Part shown: positions 1 through 9,234 of the stretch, piece by piece
How positions within the stretch are numbered: the stretch's first letter is position 1
Layout: each line of letters begins with the position of its first letter
Source of the DNA: Candidatus Sumerlaeota bacterium
GTDB lineage: Bacteria; Sumerlaeota; Sumerlaeia; SLMS01; JAHLLQ01
Length of the DNA stretch: 64,000 nucleotides
NCBI GenBank assembly: GCA_030156535.1
Contig: JASGMJ010000003.1
Location: forward strand, 62,001-126,000
Reading direction: 5' to 3'
The notes under the pieces: model-generated
Told to the model about the DNA's origin: nothing
Databases searched by the model: none
Seen by the model: only the letters and a program-made list of their open reading frames with translations
Translations under genes and position numbers: made by a program

Positions 1-200
1 GCCCATGAGTTGGCGCCGCAGGGGGGCGAAGCGGCAAGAGTGAAGTGGGAAGGTTTCGTTGTTCGTGGTCTGAGGTTCACGCGTGTCCCGTGTCCTGTTT
101 CGTTGTTTCGCACCACGCACCACGTTCTCCACCGTCCTGCTTGCGTCACCCCCCGCCCCGAGCCCACCGTTGCGTCTCAATTCGGACCAGGAGAGTCTCC

Positions 201-800
201 TTGGCACGCCGCAACCGAAACACCGCCGCACCCGGCGCCTCAACTCCGACGACGGAAGCCCCAGCCGCCCCGAACGCCGCTCCGGCCGAGGCGGAACAGC
301 AGGCGTCCGAACCCCAGCCCGGGGGCTTTGCGGGCTGGCACTGGGCTCTGAGCCTGACGTTCGGGCTCGTTGTTTTCGATCAGCTTACCAAGTGGCTGTC
401 GGTGATGTTTCTCGCGCCGGCCCCGGCGGGCGAGGGACGCACGATCGTCCTGATTCCCCGCGTCTTCCTGCTGCGCTATGCAGAGAACACGGGCGCGGCG
501 TTTTCGCTGTTCACGGGCAAGGTGGGGCTGCTGGCGATCGTCAGCCTGCTGGCCTCGGTGTTCATCGTGTGGTGGTGGACGCGCATCCCGTCGCAGGAAA
601 AGTGGGGGCGCGTGGCGTTGACGATGATTCTGGCGGGCGCCGTTGGCAACCTGATCGACCGCGTGCGGCTGGGCTACGTCATCGACATGTTCGATGCATA
701 CATCGGGTCGTACGACTATCCGGTGTTCAACGTGGCCGACGCGCTGATTTGCGTGGGAGTGGGGGTGCTGCTGTGGCGCTCGTGGAAGGGGAAAGTGTAG
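201..800 (+). CDS. lspA: Lipoprotein signal peptidase (signal peptidase II)
   Basis: This inner-membrane aspartyl protease removes the signal peptide from diacylglyceryl-modified prolipoproteins. Visible family motifs are NTGAAFSLF near residue 95, GNLIDR near 149, then VIDMFD and FNVAD, which carry the two catalytic aspartates, among four hydrophobic helices. I chose the TTG at 201 because AGGAGAG (189-195) sits 5 bases before it; an in-frame ATG at 45 would add 52 residues without a comparable ribosome site. Even from 201 there is a Pro/Ala/Glu-rich, low-complexity N-terminus of about 40 residues before the first helix, longer than in most LspA proteins. Function is secure; the start is likely but unproven. 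Confidence 0.93.
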   Translation: MARRNRNTAAPGASTPTTEAPAAPNAAPAEAEQQASEPQPGGFAGWHWALSLTFGLVVFDQLTKWLSVMFLAPAPAGEGRTIVLIPRVFLLRYAENTGAAFSLFTGKVGLLAIVSLLASVFIVWWWTRIPSQEKWGRVALTMILAGAVGNLIDRVRLGYVIDMFDAYIGSYDYPVFNVADALICVGVGVLLWRSWKGKV

Positions 801-872
801 GGGGGCTGCCTCGCCCCGTACAGCCGGAGTCCGCAGTCACCCCTTTGGAGTGATACGGCTCTGTGTCCCCCC

Positions 873-1289
873 TCATTCGTGCCGGAAGTCCCGTTTGATG
901 GTCAGCACGGCGAGCACGCAGGCGTCGATGGCGGTGATGCCGTTCTCTCGCGCGAAAGCGTGGATTTCCTCGCTCTCGGCGCCGGGTTGCAGCCACACGT
1001 ACTTGATCCCCGCGTCGCGGATTTCCTCCATCGCCTTCAGGCCGGCTTCAGGGTTCACCACCATGTCGACCACGTCGACTTTTTCGGGGATCGCGGCGAT
1101 GGATGGGTAAACCTTCAGGCCGTCGATCTCCGAAACAGCGGGGCGCACGGGGTACACGTCGAAGCCACGTTCGCGCAGCAGTTGCATGATCTTGTGGCTA
1201 TAGCGCGCGGGCTTGGGCGAAGCACCCACGACCGCCCACTTCTTCATGCGGATGGTTTTCTCGGCAATTTCCTGCACGCTCTCAGACAC
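873..1289 (-). CDS. CoA-binding domain protein (YccU-like)
   Basis: A 138-residue single-domain Rossmann protein of the CoA_binding_2/YccU family. The glycine-rich nucleotide loop WAVVGASPKPARYSH lies near the N-terminus, followed by the typical VYPVRP, PEKVDVVDMVVN and KYVWLQPGA segments. Its cellular role is not established; homologues bind CoA or a related nucleotide. I start it at the GTG at 1289, preceded by GGGAG at a 6-base distance, rather than at an upstream in-frame codon that would intrude into the neighbouring thioredoxin-like gene. It lies 19 bases downstream of that gene on the same strand and is probably co-transcribed. Confidence 0.85.
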   Translation of the reverse strand: MSESVQEIAEKTIRMKKWAVVGASPKPARYSHKIMQLLRERGFDVYPVRPAVSEIDGLKVYPSIAAIPEKVDVVDMVVNPEAGLKAMEEIRDAGIKYVWLQPGAESEEIHAFARENGITAIDACVLAVLTIKRDFRHE

Positions 1290-1308
1290 GGGGGGCTCCC
1301 TTTCCGCT

Positions 1309-2487
1309 CTATTTCGCGTTGGTATCGATAAACTGCTGGATGTCGGCAGCGGCAAACTCGCCGCCAAAGCGCCGGACTTCCTTGCCGTCCTTGAAGAAAA
1401 TGAATGTCGGCAGAAACGCGAGGCGGTACTGCTGGATCGCCTCTTCGTCCTCGCTGGTGTCGAGGCGCAGCGAGCGAATCTTGTCGCGGTTGTTCACGGC
1501 CAGCGCGCCTGCAACGGGCCAGATGCGCTGGGACGCTTCGCTCTTGGTCGAAAACATGTAGACCATGACGAGCTTCTGTTCGTGCGTAAGGATCGGGTCC
1601 AGTTTGCGGAGCGTGACGGGCTGGATGAAGAGGCCGGGTTCGACGTCGCCCGCCGCCTCGTCAACGGTGCGTGCGGCTTGTTCCGCCGCGACGGCGGGGT
1701 TCACGGGTGTGTTGTCCACGGGCTGGAGGCTGTTGAGGTCGTCGAGCGTGATGGTCAACGCACCGTCATCGTCCTTCTCGTTCGTATCAAGACCGAGCAA
1801 CTTGGGCGCCTTGGGGAGAACGTTCAGGCGCAGACGTTCGGGCACGTCGCCGCTCGTGGCAATTTCCGCGATCCTGAAGTCCGTATCGACGAGATGAAAG
1901 CCGGGCGCGAACGCACGCACGCCGCGCGCCAGCGTATCGCCGGACGCGGCAACGACAAAGCGTCCCTGCTCCTCCGCGATGCCAAAGTGGCGGGCCCACG
2001 CCCGCGCGTCCGCCGCGGTGGGCGCGCCGCCATCGGGTCCGGCGATCAGAATCGTGACATGGGCAAAGCGCTTGTCGCCGTACTCCAGCCCCTTGGCGAA
2101 GAACGGGAGCACCTCGCCGAGCGAAAGCACGTTCGTGTCCGGCCGCACCTCGCCCAGCGCGCCGCGCAGGTTGGCGCCCGCGAAGGCCTGCGAAATGGGC
2201 GACGGCATGGCGGCGTACTCCACGAGCAGCACCTTGCCGCGCATCGAAGACAGGCGCACCGGCTCATCGCGCCACGACACCAGATCCAGCGCGGGGTACG
2301 TTTCGCCCACGCGGGGAATCCATTGTTCAACGGCGGGTGCCGGTTCGGGAACCTCGGCGGGTTGGGCGAGGGGAGCGGTCTCGGCCGGGGAAGGCTCGGA
2401 GAAATTCAACTGCGCGGCGGCGGGTGATGCCAGCACCAGGACGGCGGCGACTGCGGAAGCCAGGGACGCGGGACGAACGATTTGCAT
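1309..2487 (-). CDS. Secreted protein with two degenerate thioredoxin-like domains
   Basis: A 392-residue protein with a clear signal peptide (hydrophobic run ending ASPAAAQ), so it is exported. The first half (about 60-210) looks like an AhpC/TlpA-type thioredoxin fold: VGETYPALDL, then RGKVLLVEYAAMPSPIS where a redox CxxC would be expected. The C-terminal part (about 290-392) looks like a thioredoxin: LVMVYMFSTKSEASQRIWP, then RLAFLPTFIFFKDGKEV with the conserved cis-proline position. Neither domain has a CxxC, so dithiol redox activity is unlikely and a structural or binding role is more probable. The ATG at 2487 follows AGGAGA at a 9-base distance. It lies in a same-strand row with another secreted thioredoxin-like protein upstream. 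Confidence 0.75.
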   Translation of the reverse strand: MQIVRPASLASAVAAVLVLASPAAAQLNFSEPSPAETAPLAQPAEVPEPAPAVEQWIPRVGETYPALDLVSWRDEPVRLSSMRGKVLLVEYAAMPSPISQAFAGANLRGALGEVRPDTNVLSLGEVLPFFAKGLEYGDKRFAHVTILIAGPDGGAPTAADARAWARHFGIAEEQGRFVVAASGDTLARGVRAFAPGFHLVDTDFRIAEIATSGDVPERLRLNVLPKAPKLLGLDTNEKDDDGALTITLDDLNSLQPVDNTPVNPAVAAEQAARTVDEAAGDVEPGLFIQPVTLRKLDPILTHEQKLVMVYMFSTKSEASQRIWPVAGALAVNNRDKIRSLRLDTSEDEEAIQQYRLAFLPTFIFFKDGKEVRRFGGEFAAADIQQFIDTNAK

Positions 2488-2587
2488 GGAGTGGGTCTCC
2501 TGAGAGATTCTCCCCCATTCCGGCGAAGGCGGTCCGCTTGGTCAAGGGCAAGTGGGGGGGGCGAATGCTCCCAGCGCCTGCCAGTAC

Positions 2588-4009
2588 CTACAGGCGTGGG
2601 GCCCACATGGGTTGCAGGAGATCGTGCATCCCCTTGTTGTCCGGGAGGCTTTCGGTGACGCCCAGGGGCTGGCCTTCGGGCGAGAGCAGGCCGATGGCGG
2701 GGGCCTTGGTGGCGCCGATGCGTTGCAGGACGGCGTCGCGGTCGGCGGGGGAAGGCTCGCTGAGGACGCACTCTTCGAGCATCACGCGCAGGCTGCGATT
2801 GAGGTTCAGGCGGTCGCGGAAGGCGGCGCTTTCGGGCGATTCGTCGAAGACGAAGACGACGTGATAGCGATCCTGATCGCGGGCGCGCACGAGAGCGGCC
2901 TGAAAATCGGCCAGGAGCAGGCCCTTTTCGCGCACGCTCTCGCGGTACGTTTCGGAGCGCTTGCCAGCGGAAACATCGGCGGTGGGGGGAAGTCCGAATC
3001 CGCGCAGGACTGCGGGGGCCGTGTTCGCGTCCGCCACGATGAGCTGGTGCACGGACTCGAAGGGAATCAGCACGGGATCGTTGGTGGCTGGTATTCCGAT
3101 GGGGATTTCGCGCCAGCCGGAGATCGCGCCGAAGGGGCGCGTCGTGGCAAAAGTCAGCGTCTGGCTCGTTGCCGCGTCCGTGGCGGCGGCGTGGCGCGGC
3201 ATCACGGCGAACAGGCCGTTCACTTCGGCGCCCCGGGCTTCGCGCATTTTGGCGGGCAGTCCCCGCGCCACCATCCCCCACGTGGAGGGCTTGCCGTTTT
3301 CGTCCACATCGGAGCGGAACACGGTGTCGAACTCCACCGTCGTGCCGTTGACTTCCAGATGGCCACCTGCGGCGAGCACGTACTGGGGGGCGGAAAGGAA
3401 GGCCGCTCCGGCGCGCGCATCGGGAATCGGAGGGCCGGAGAGCCACTCGGGCGTCTGCCCCAGGCTGGCCAGCGTCTTGCCCGCGATCCAAGTGTTGTCC
3501 TGATTGCGGCCCAGAAAGCGGATGACGCCTCCCTCGATGGCGACGCCCTCGATGGTCTCGAACGGGTACTCGTAAGCGGGTGGATCGGCGGCCTGGCTGC
3601 GCTCATTCCCAGCGTCAAGCAGGTAGAACCGCTCTGCACCGGCGGCGCCGACGATCCAGCGTCCCTCCGAGCCATACAGGCTCTCGGCTCCGGCGAAGGG
3701 AGCCCGGTTGATTTCGGTGATCGTCCAGGTCGTTTCGGTCGTTCCGGCTTCCTCGGCGGGAGCGGCGATGCCCTCGGGGCCGATGCTGGTCGAAGCGAAA
3801 CGGAGCTTGGCGGCGTCAAGACGGCCGATGTGCAGAACGCCTTCGTGGACGAAACCGGCCTGGGGGGCAAAGGGGGCGTCGGCCTGCCAGTTCGACAGCA
3901 GACCTCCGTTTTCCGGGTCCGCCTGCATGGGCGTGATCGTGATCTGGGCGGACGCAAAAAGGCCCGGCAGCAGAAAAGTCAGAAGAAGGGCGGTGTATTT
4001 TCCGATCAT
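2588..4009 (-). CDS. Secreted protein: propeller-like body, C-terminal thioredoxin-like region
   Basis: A 473-residue exported protein: signal peptide LLLTFLLPGLFASAQ, then roughly 300 residues of repeated short beta segments (LGGHLEV-, GRWIVG-, VIRFLGR-like strands) that resemble a Kelch-type propeller, though repeat boundaries are not clean. The last 120 residues read as a thioredoxin-like fold (LADFQAALVRARDQDRYHVVFVF ... GATKAPAIGLLSPEGQPLG), again with no CxxC. It is the upstream partner of the 1309-2487 gene (100-base gap) and faces away from the 4250 gene. No specific function is recognised; a surface or periplasmic binding protein is the most that can be inferred. Confidence 0.65.
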   Translation of the reverse strand: MIGKYTALLLTFLLPGLFASAQITITPMQADPENGGLLSNWQADAPFAPQAGFVHEGVLHIGRLDAAKLRFASTSIGPEGIAAPAEEAGTTETTWTITEINRAPFAGAESLYGSEGRWIVGAAGAERFYLLDAGNERSQAADPPAYEYPFETIEGVAIEGGVIRFLGRNQDNTWIAGKTLASLGQTPEWLSGPPIPDARAGAAFLSAPQYVLAAGGHLEVNGTTVEFDTVFRSDVDENGKPSTWGMVARGLPAKMREARGAEVNGLFAVMPRHAAATDAATSQTLTFATTRPFGAISGWREIPIGIPATNDPVLIPFESVHQLIVADANTAPAVLRGFGLPPTADVSAGKRSETYRESVREKGLLLADFQAALVRARDQDRYHVVFVFDESPESAAFRDRLNLNRSLRVMLEECVLSEPSPADRDAVLQRIGATKAPAIGLLSPEGQPLGVTESLPDNKGMHDLLQPMWAPRL

Positions 4010-4249
4010 AGGGGGCTTGCTCCAAATGTGTCAGGGACGGCGGAACGGGCTTTTCCTGCACTAATCGACGATTCGGGCGGCCCGCCGGTTTGCCCGGCTG
4101 CTTGTGAGGGCCCGGGGCTGGCGGCGCAATGGGGATGGAGCAGGGCGCTTTTCCCTCATCCATTCGCGCCTGCATGTGCTTTTGTGGATTGCCCTCTGAT
4201 AGCACGCGAGAATCATGGACGCATATTCAACATCGCGGGGAGGTTCGTT

Positions 4250-6025
4250 ATGTCGATCCGGTTCTTGGCCGCCGTCGCAGCCTGTGTCACGCTTCTGACG
4301 TTTGGGCGTCTCGCTGGTGCGGTTGTTCCGAATCCGGATTGGGACACCGTGACCGCGCAGTTGGAAGAAGGCGGAGACGCTTACCTTTACGCTTCGCTCG
4401 ACACGGCAATGGATAGCATTCTGGACCGACTCTACCTGCTGGCCTTGATGGGTGCGCAGCAGGGCGGGCAGTATCAGGCCGAAATCGATCAGATGATGGA
4501 GGTTCTGCGGGCTGTCGTCGAGGTGACGGGTTTTCAGGAACTCGACGACGTGGGGGCCTCGGTGGTGACGCTGGAGGACGGATCGCGCCGCGCGCGCCTG
4601 TACCTCCAGCTTCAGGAAGTGCGCGGGTTCTTCAATGCCCGCGGAGACGAGCCGCGCGTGCTCGAAGCCATGTCGTTCATTCCCCGGGATGCCGTCGCCG
4701 CCACAGTACAGAACATCGACACGGGGGCCCTGATGCAGGTCATCGACGAGGCGGTGGTCGTCGGTGCCGGGCAGGTGGGGAAGACGGAACTGGACAAGCA
4801 ACTTCAGGTACTGAAGGACAAGTCGGGCGTTGATCTGCGCGGAATCGCCACCTCCATGGCGGGCGAGTACGCCACGTGGATGACTCTGGGCGAGCCGGTG
4901 CTCAAGGAAACGCCCAACGGTGTTCTCCGCATTCCGCGCGTGGAGTTCTGTTTCCTGGCAAAGACCAAGGGCGGCTCGCCGCTTTTTGACTCGATTCACC
5001 ACGGGATTGATCGGGCGGGCAAGGTGGTGAACGAGCAGACCCACAGCGGCGGCGGCCGGATGCTGGTGCTGTCCGCAGAAGCGAACGAATTTGGTCTCCG
5101 GCCCCTGGTCGTGGAAGTGGGGGATTGGGTGATCTTTGCCAGCAACGAAAAGGCGCTGGAGCGTTCGCTTTCCGCCCGTGCGCTGGGCACGCTGGCCGCT
5201 TCGCCTGCTTATCAGAAGCTCGCCGCCGGAATGCCGGCAGAAGTCAACAGCGTCATGTTCATCAGCCCCGAGGCCAAGCTGGCGCTGGCGGATCTTGCCG
5301 CACAGGTGAGCGCGCTCAATCCATTGCAGGCACAGGAGATGGGGCCCGTTTTGGGAATCATGGGCATTGCCTACACCGAGGGCAACTTCGAGCCCCGCGG
5401 CATCCTCTCGGTGCGAGTCAACAAGCCCAACGGCATTCTGTGGATCACGCAGGGCGACGTGGATGCCACCGATGCCTTCCGGGTGCTCTTGCTCCCGGCG
5501 CTTCCCGTGTTCGCGGCCATTGCCGTGCCCAACTTCATCGAAGCACAGACCCGCAGCAAGGTCGCGCGTACCCGCTCGGACATGCGCTCGATGGCCACGG
5601 CGATCGAGACCTACCGGGTGGACCACAACGACTACCCAGCGTGGTCGCTCGATCCCGCCCTCAACGCGCGCGGCAGCGCCGAGATTCCTTCGCTCCGCAC
5701 TTGGCCGGAAGGCACCTCCTCCTACGAGGGGCTGCACATGACCGTGACTTCGCCCATCGCCTACATCACCTCCCTGCCGGAGGACATTTTTGCCGACGAG
5801 AAGGTGACGTTCGGGTACTATGCGATTCCGGGTGACAAGGATTCGGGCAGCAGACCCGCGTGGCTGCTCTTCAGCCCGGGGCCGGACGGCGATTTTGACA
5901 TCAAATGGGAGATGCTGAAGCCCGGCGGCCTGCCGGCCAACTCGCCGTGGCTGCTGCCGATGACCTATGATCCCACGAACGGCACAGTGAGTGACGGCGA
6001 CATCTGGCGAATCAACAACAGGTAA
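4250..6025 (+). CDS. Secreted DUF3352-like protein with C-terminal pseudopilin body
   Basis: A 591-residue protein. An N-terminal signal peptide (FLAAVAACVTLLTFGRLAGA) leads into about 390 residues resembling DUF3352-type surface proteins. From about residue 415 it turns into a pseudopilin: a hydrophobic helix with AAIAVPNFIEAQTRSKVAR, then ATAIETYRVDHNDYP, LFSPGPDGDFD and a closing YDPTNGTVSDGDI. The same segments in the same order occur in the stand-alone pseudopilin at 24948-25625. The prepilin peptidase motif (FTLIE) is absent and the helix is internal, so normal pilin processing is not possible. The ATG at 4250 follows GGGGAGG at a suitable distance. A rho-independent terminator follows. 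The exact role is unknown. Confidence 0.7.
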   Translation: MSIRFLAAVAACVTLLTFGRLAGAVVPNPDWDTVTAQLEEGGDAYLYASLDTAMDSILDRLYLLALMGAQQGGQYQAEIDQMMEVLRAVVEVTGFQELDDVGASVVTLEDGSRRARLYLQLQEVRGFFNARGDEPRVLEAMSFIPRDAVAATVQNIDTGALMQVIDEAVVVGAGQVGKTELDKQLQVLKDKSGVDLRGIATSMAGEYATWMTLGEPVLKETPNGVLRIPRVEFCFLAKTKGGSPLFDSIHHGIDRAGKVVNEQTHSGGGRMLVLSAEANEFGLRPLVVEVGDWVIFASNEKALERSLSARALGTLAASPAYQKLAAGMPAEVNSVMFISPEAKLALADLAAQVSALNPLQAQEMGPVLGIMGIAYTEGNFEPRGILSVRVNKPNGILWITQGDVDATDAFRVLLLPALPVFAAIAVPNFIEAQTRSKVARTRSDMRSMATAIETYRVDHNDYPAWSLDPALNARGSAEIPSLRTWPEGTSSYEGLHMTVTSPIAYITSLPEDIFADEKVTFGYYAIPGDKDSGSRPAWLLFSPGPDGDFDIKWEMLKPGGLPANSPWLLPMTYDPTNGTVSDGDIWRINNR

Positions 6026-6032
6026 TCAGTTT

Positions 6033-6066
6033 ACCCCGGGGAAAGCAGGTTTTCTCCGGGGTTTTA
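6033..6066 (+). terminator. Rho-independent terminator after the pseudopilin-fusion gene
   Basis: A 12-base-pair stem (ACCCCGGGGAAA paired with TTTCTCCGGGGT, one G-U pair) and a GCAGGT loop, followed by TTTAT, 8 bases after the stop codon at 6025. Confidence 0.85.
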
Positions 6067-6257
6067 TGACTTCCTTTCTCCTTGCCATGAGGCCCGGTCG
6101 AGGGAAGAACATCACTGCTCAGAGGGATTGAGGTCTGGAGTCCCGGTTTTTCCGGGGAAAATCAGATGTCTGCCCGCAGCATTGCCGCCTTTCTCGCTGT
6201 GGCCCGGGCTCTGCATCTCCTACCAAGCCAGCGGTATATTGAAGGAGACGACACAGG

Positions 6258-8174
6258 ATGTCTGTCGATAGTCCGTCCCACGGCCCAGCCAAGGCCACCA
6301 TGGACCTGCACAGCGCCACCGTCCGTTTCGCGGGCGATTCAGGCGATGGGATGCAGTTGACGGGGATGCAGTTCACGAACACCTCGGCCATCTTCGGCAA
6401 CGACGTGAGCACGTTCCCCGACTTTCCCGCCGAGATTCGCGCCCCCGCCGGCACGGTCTACGGTGTTTCAGGCTTTCAGCTGCACTTCAGCAGCGAGGAT
6501 ATTTTCACGCCGGGCGATGAGCTCGACACGCTGGTGGCGATGAACCCGGCGGCGTTGAAGATGAACATCGCGGAGTTGAAGAAGGGCGGGATTCTGATCA
6601 CGAATCTCGACAGCTTCAACGATCAGAATCTGAAGCTCGCGGGCTACAGCCACAGCCCGCTGGTCGACGGCTCGCTCGACAACTACCGCGTGCATTCGGT
6701 GCGCATGACGGAAGCAACGCTGAAGGCCGTCGAGGAGCTCGAAGCCCTTCGCAAGGAAGAGGGGAAAGAATTCTCTCTGAGCAAGAAGGACGCGGCCCGC
6801 TGCAAGAACTTCTTCGCATTGGGGCTGGTGTGCTGGCTGTACGGCCGCAAGATGGATCCGATCGTGCAGTTCATCAACGACAAGTTTGCGAAGAAAGCAG
6901 ACGTGCGGGACGCAAACCTGCGCGTGCTGAACGCCGGTTTCTACTACGGCGAGACCGCAGAGATCTTCCAGAACAACTTCAAGGTGCGCAAGGCGGCGCT
7001 GCCTCCGGGCAAGTACCGCGAGATGCGCGGCAACGAGGCGCTGGCCCTTGGCCTGACGGTGGCGAGCCAGCTTGCGGGCAAGCCGCTGTTCTATGGCAGC
7101 TATCCGATCACACCCGCGACCGACATCCTGCACGAGCTGGCGAAGCACAAGTCGTTCGGCGTGCGGACGTTCCAGGCGGAGGACGAGATCGCGGCGATCG
7201 CCTCGACCATCGGTGCGGCCTTCGCAGGGACTTTGGCGGCAACGGCCTCCTCGGGCCCCGGCGTCGCTCTCAAGGGCGAGGCAATGGGCCTGGCGGTGAT
7301 GCTCGAGCTTCCCTTGATCATCATCAACGTCCAGCGCGGCGGCCCCTCCACGGGACTGCCGACAAAAACCGAGCAGGCCGACCTGCTGCAGGCCATTCTG
7401 GGCCGCAACGGCGAGTGCCCCATGGTGGTGCTGGCCGCGGCGCGCCCGACCGAGTGCTTTGACATCGCGATCCAGGCCGCGCGCATCGCGTTCCGCAGCA
7501 TGACGCCGGTATTGGTGCTGACTGACGGCTATCTGGCCAACAGCACCGAGCCGTGGCTCGTTCCCGATGTTTCCTCGCTCGACCCCATCGAAGTGGAACA
7601 CCCCACGGAGCCCAATGGCCCTGACGGCGCCTACCTGCCCTACAAGCGCGACGAATGGCTCGCGCGTCCGTGGGCTCTGCCCGGCACGCCCGGACTGATG
7701 CACCGCATCGGTGGCTTGGAGAAGGCCGCCGAGACGGGCAACGTGAGCTACGACCCCAGCAACCACGAACGCATGGTGCAGATGCGCCAGGCGAAGGTGG
7801 ACAAGGTCGCCGAGTATCTGCCCGAGCAGGAAGTCTTCGGCCAGGAAGACGCCGAGACGCTGGTGATCGGCTGGGGCGGCACGTATGGCGCGCTGCGCGA
7901 GGCGTGCACGATGCTCCGCGCGAAGGGGCACAAGGTCTCGCACGCCCATCTGCGCTGCCTGAACCCGTTCCCGCGCAACCTGGGAGAGATTATCAAACGC
8001 CACAAGCGAGTGCTGGTGCCCGAACTGAACGGTGGCCAGTTGTGCATGCTCCTGCGCGCGAAGTACCTTGTCGATGCGCAGTCCATCACCAAGATCAAGG
8101 GGCGTCCCTTCATGGTGACCGAGTTGTACGAACGCATTGAAGCCATGATGACCGACAAGACGAACGGCAAGTAG
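6258..8174 (+). CDS. korA: 2-oxoacid:ferredoxin oxidoreductase, gamma-alpha fused subunit
   Basis: With the next gene it forms a 2-oxoacid (probably 2-oxoglutarate) ferredoxin oxidoreductase, a cytoplasmic CoA-dependent oxidative decarboxylase that reduces ferredoxin and can run in reverse. The 638-residue length fits the gamma-alpha fused form. The gamma part (about 15-195) begins VRFAGDSGDGMQLTG. The alpha part starts near 255 with RGNEALALGLTVAS, GSYPITPATDILHEL and TASSGPGVALKGEAMGLAV, typical pyrimidine-binding and domain-interface sequences. GAAGGAG lies about 11 bases before the ATG. The gap to the beta subunit is 19 bases, so they are one operon. Substrate choice within the 2-oxoacid family cannot be fixed from sequence alone. 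Confidence 0.92.
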   Translation: MSVDSPSHGPAKATMDLHSATVRFAGDSGDGMQLTGMQFTNTSAIFGNDVSTFPDFPAEIRAPAGTVYGVSGFQLHFSSEDIFTPGDELDTLVAMNPAALKMNIAELKKGGILITNLDSFNDQNLKLAGYSHSPLVDGSLDNYRVHSVRMTEATLKAVEELEALRKEEGKEFSLSKKDAARCKNFFALGLVCWLYGRKMDPIVQFINDKFAKKADVRDANLRVLNAGFYYGETAEIFQNNFKVRKAALPPGKYREMRGNEALALGLTVASQLAGKPLFYGSYPITPATDILHELAKHKSFGVRTFQAEDEIAAIASTIGAAFAGTLAATASSGPGVALKGEAMGLAVMLELPLIIINVQRGGPSTGLPTKTEQADLLQAILGRNGECPMVVLAAARPTECFDIAIQAARIAFRSMTPVLVLTDGYLANSTEPWLVPDVSSLDPIEVEHPTEPNGPDGAYLPYKRDEWLARPWALPGTPGLMHRIGGLEKAAETGNVSYDPSNHERMVQMRQAKVDKVAEYLPEQEVFGQEDAETLVIGWGGTYGALREACTMLRAKGHKVSHAHLRCLNPFPRNLGEIIKRHKRVLVPELNGGQLCMLLRAKYLVDAQSITKIKGRPFMVTELYERIEAMMTDKTNGK

Positions 8175-8193
8175 GCCGCCGAGGATCTGAACG

Positions 8194-9234
8194 ATGACGA
8201 CAGCCACCGAAGACCGCAAGTTCACCGTCGCGGATTTCGCCAGCTCGCAGGACGTGCGCTGGTGCCCGGGATGCGGAGATTACTCCGTTCTCGCCGCGGT
8301 GAAAAAAGTTCTCGCCGAGGAAGGCATTCCGCCCGAGCAGTATGCCTTTATCTCCGGCATCGGCTGCTCCAGCCGATTCCCCTATTACATGAACACCTAC
8401 GGGATGCACTCGATCCACGGCCGCGCCACAGCCGTGGCAACGGGCTTCAAGATCGTGCGTCCCGACATGCAGACGTGGGTCATCACGGGCGATGGCGACG
8501 CGCTCTCCATCGGCGGCAACCACACGATCCACACCATCCGCCGCAACGTGGACCTCAAGATTCTGCTGTTCAACAACGAGATCTACGGCCTGACGAAGGG
8601 GCAGTATTCGCCGACCTCGCCGCAGGGCAAGGTGACGAAGTCCACGCCCTTCGGCTCGATCGACGACCCGCTGCATCCGTTGTCGATCGCGCTCGGCGCC
8701 AACGCCAGCTTCGTCGCCCGCGCCGTGGACATGCACCCCAAGCACCTGATGGGAGTTCTGCGCCGCGCCCATCATCACAAGGGCACGGCGTTCGTGGAAA
8801 TCTACCAGAACTGCAACATCTTCAACGACGGCGCGTTTTCCCACGCCCAGGACCGCAAACTGCGCGCGGACAACGTGGTGGAACTCGTGCATGGCGAGCC
8901 GCTGGTTTTTGGCGCTAAGCTGGACAAGGGCGTCGTGCTCGACGGCCAGAACCTGCGCGTCGTGACAATCGGCGAGGACGGCTTCACGAAGGACGACCTG
9001 CTCGTTCACGACGAGAAGGCCGACCTGTCGATTCACTTCCGTATGGCGCGGATGCGCAGCCCCGAGTTCCCCGACGCCATCGGCGTGATCCGCTGTGTTG
9101 AACGCCCCACCTACGACGGAATGGTGAACGCACAGATCGAAAACGTGATCGCCAAACGCGGCAGGGGAGACCTCCAGGAACTCATCACGGGCCGCTCGAC
9201 GTGGGACGTGGCCGAAGTGGACGAGGACGAGTAG
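8194..9234 (+). CDS. korB: 2-oxoacid:ferredoxin oxidoreductase, beta subunit
   Basis: The thiamine-diphosphate-binding subunit partnering KorA. Visible features are WCPGCGDYSV near residue 27 (cysteines that bind an iron-sulfur cluster in this family), GIGCSSRFPYYMNTYGMHSIHGRA, and the TPP/Mg motif GDGDALSIGGNH followed by LLFNNEIYGLTKGQ near 104-140. At 346 residues it has the family's usual length. It lies 19 bases after korA and ends just before a strong terminator, so the operon is korAB only. No ferredoxin or delta subunit gene is adjacent; electrons must go to a ferredoxin encoded elsewhere. Confidence 0.93.
   Translation: MTTATEDRKFTVADFASSQDVRWCPGCGDYSVLAAVKKVLAEEGIPPEQYAFISGIGCSSRFPYYMNTYGMHSIHGRATAVATGFKIVRPDMQTWVITGDGDALSIGGNHTIHTIRRNVDLKILLFNNEIYGLTKGQYSPTSPQGKVTKSTPFGSIDDPLHPLSIALGANASFVARAVDMHPKHLMGVLRRAHHHKGTAFVEIYQNCNIFNDGAFSHAQDRKLRADNVVELVHGEPLVFGAKLDKGVVLDGQNLRVVTIGEDGFTKDDLLVHDEKADLSIHFRMARMRSPEFPDAIGVIRCVERPTYDGMVNAQIENVIAKRGRGDLQELITGRSTWDVAEVDEDE

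Noticed and set aside
10..351. Possible gene or upstream gene end at the left window edge
   Set aside because: The sequence before 201 has no recognisable protein; a frame ending at base 43 could be the tail of a gene outside the window but is too short to judge.
2552..4249. Long open frame upstream of and in frame with the 4250 gene
   Set aside because: It runs antisense to two well-formed secreted-protein genes and has the Gly/Arg-rich composition of a GC-rich shadow frame; the signal peptide and ribosome site are at 4250.
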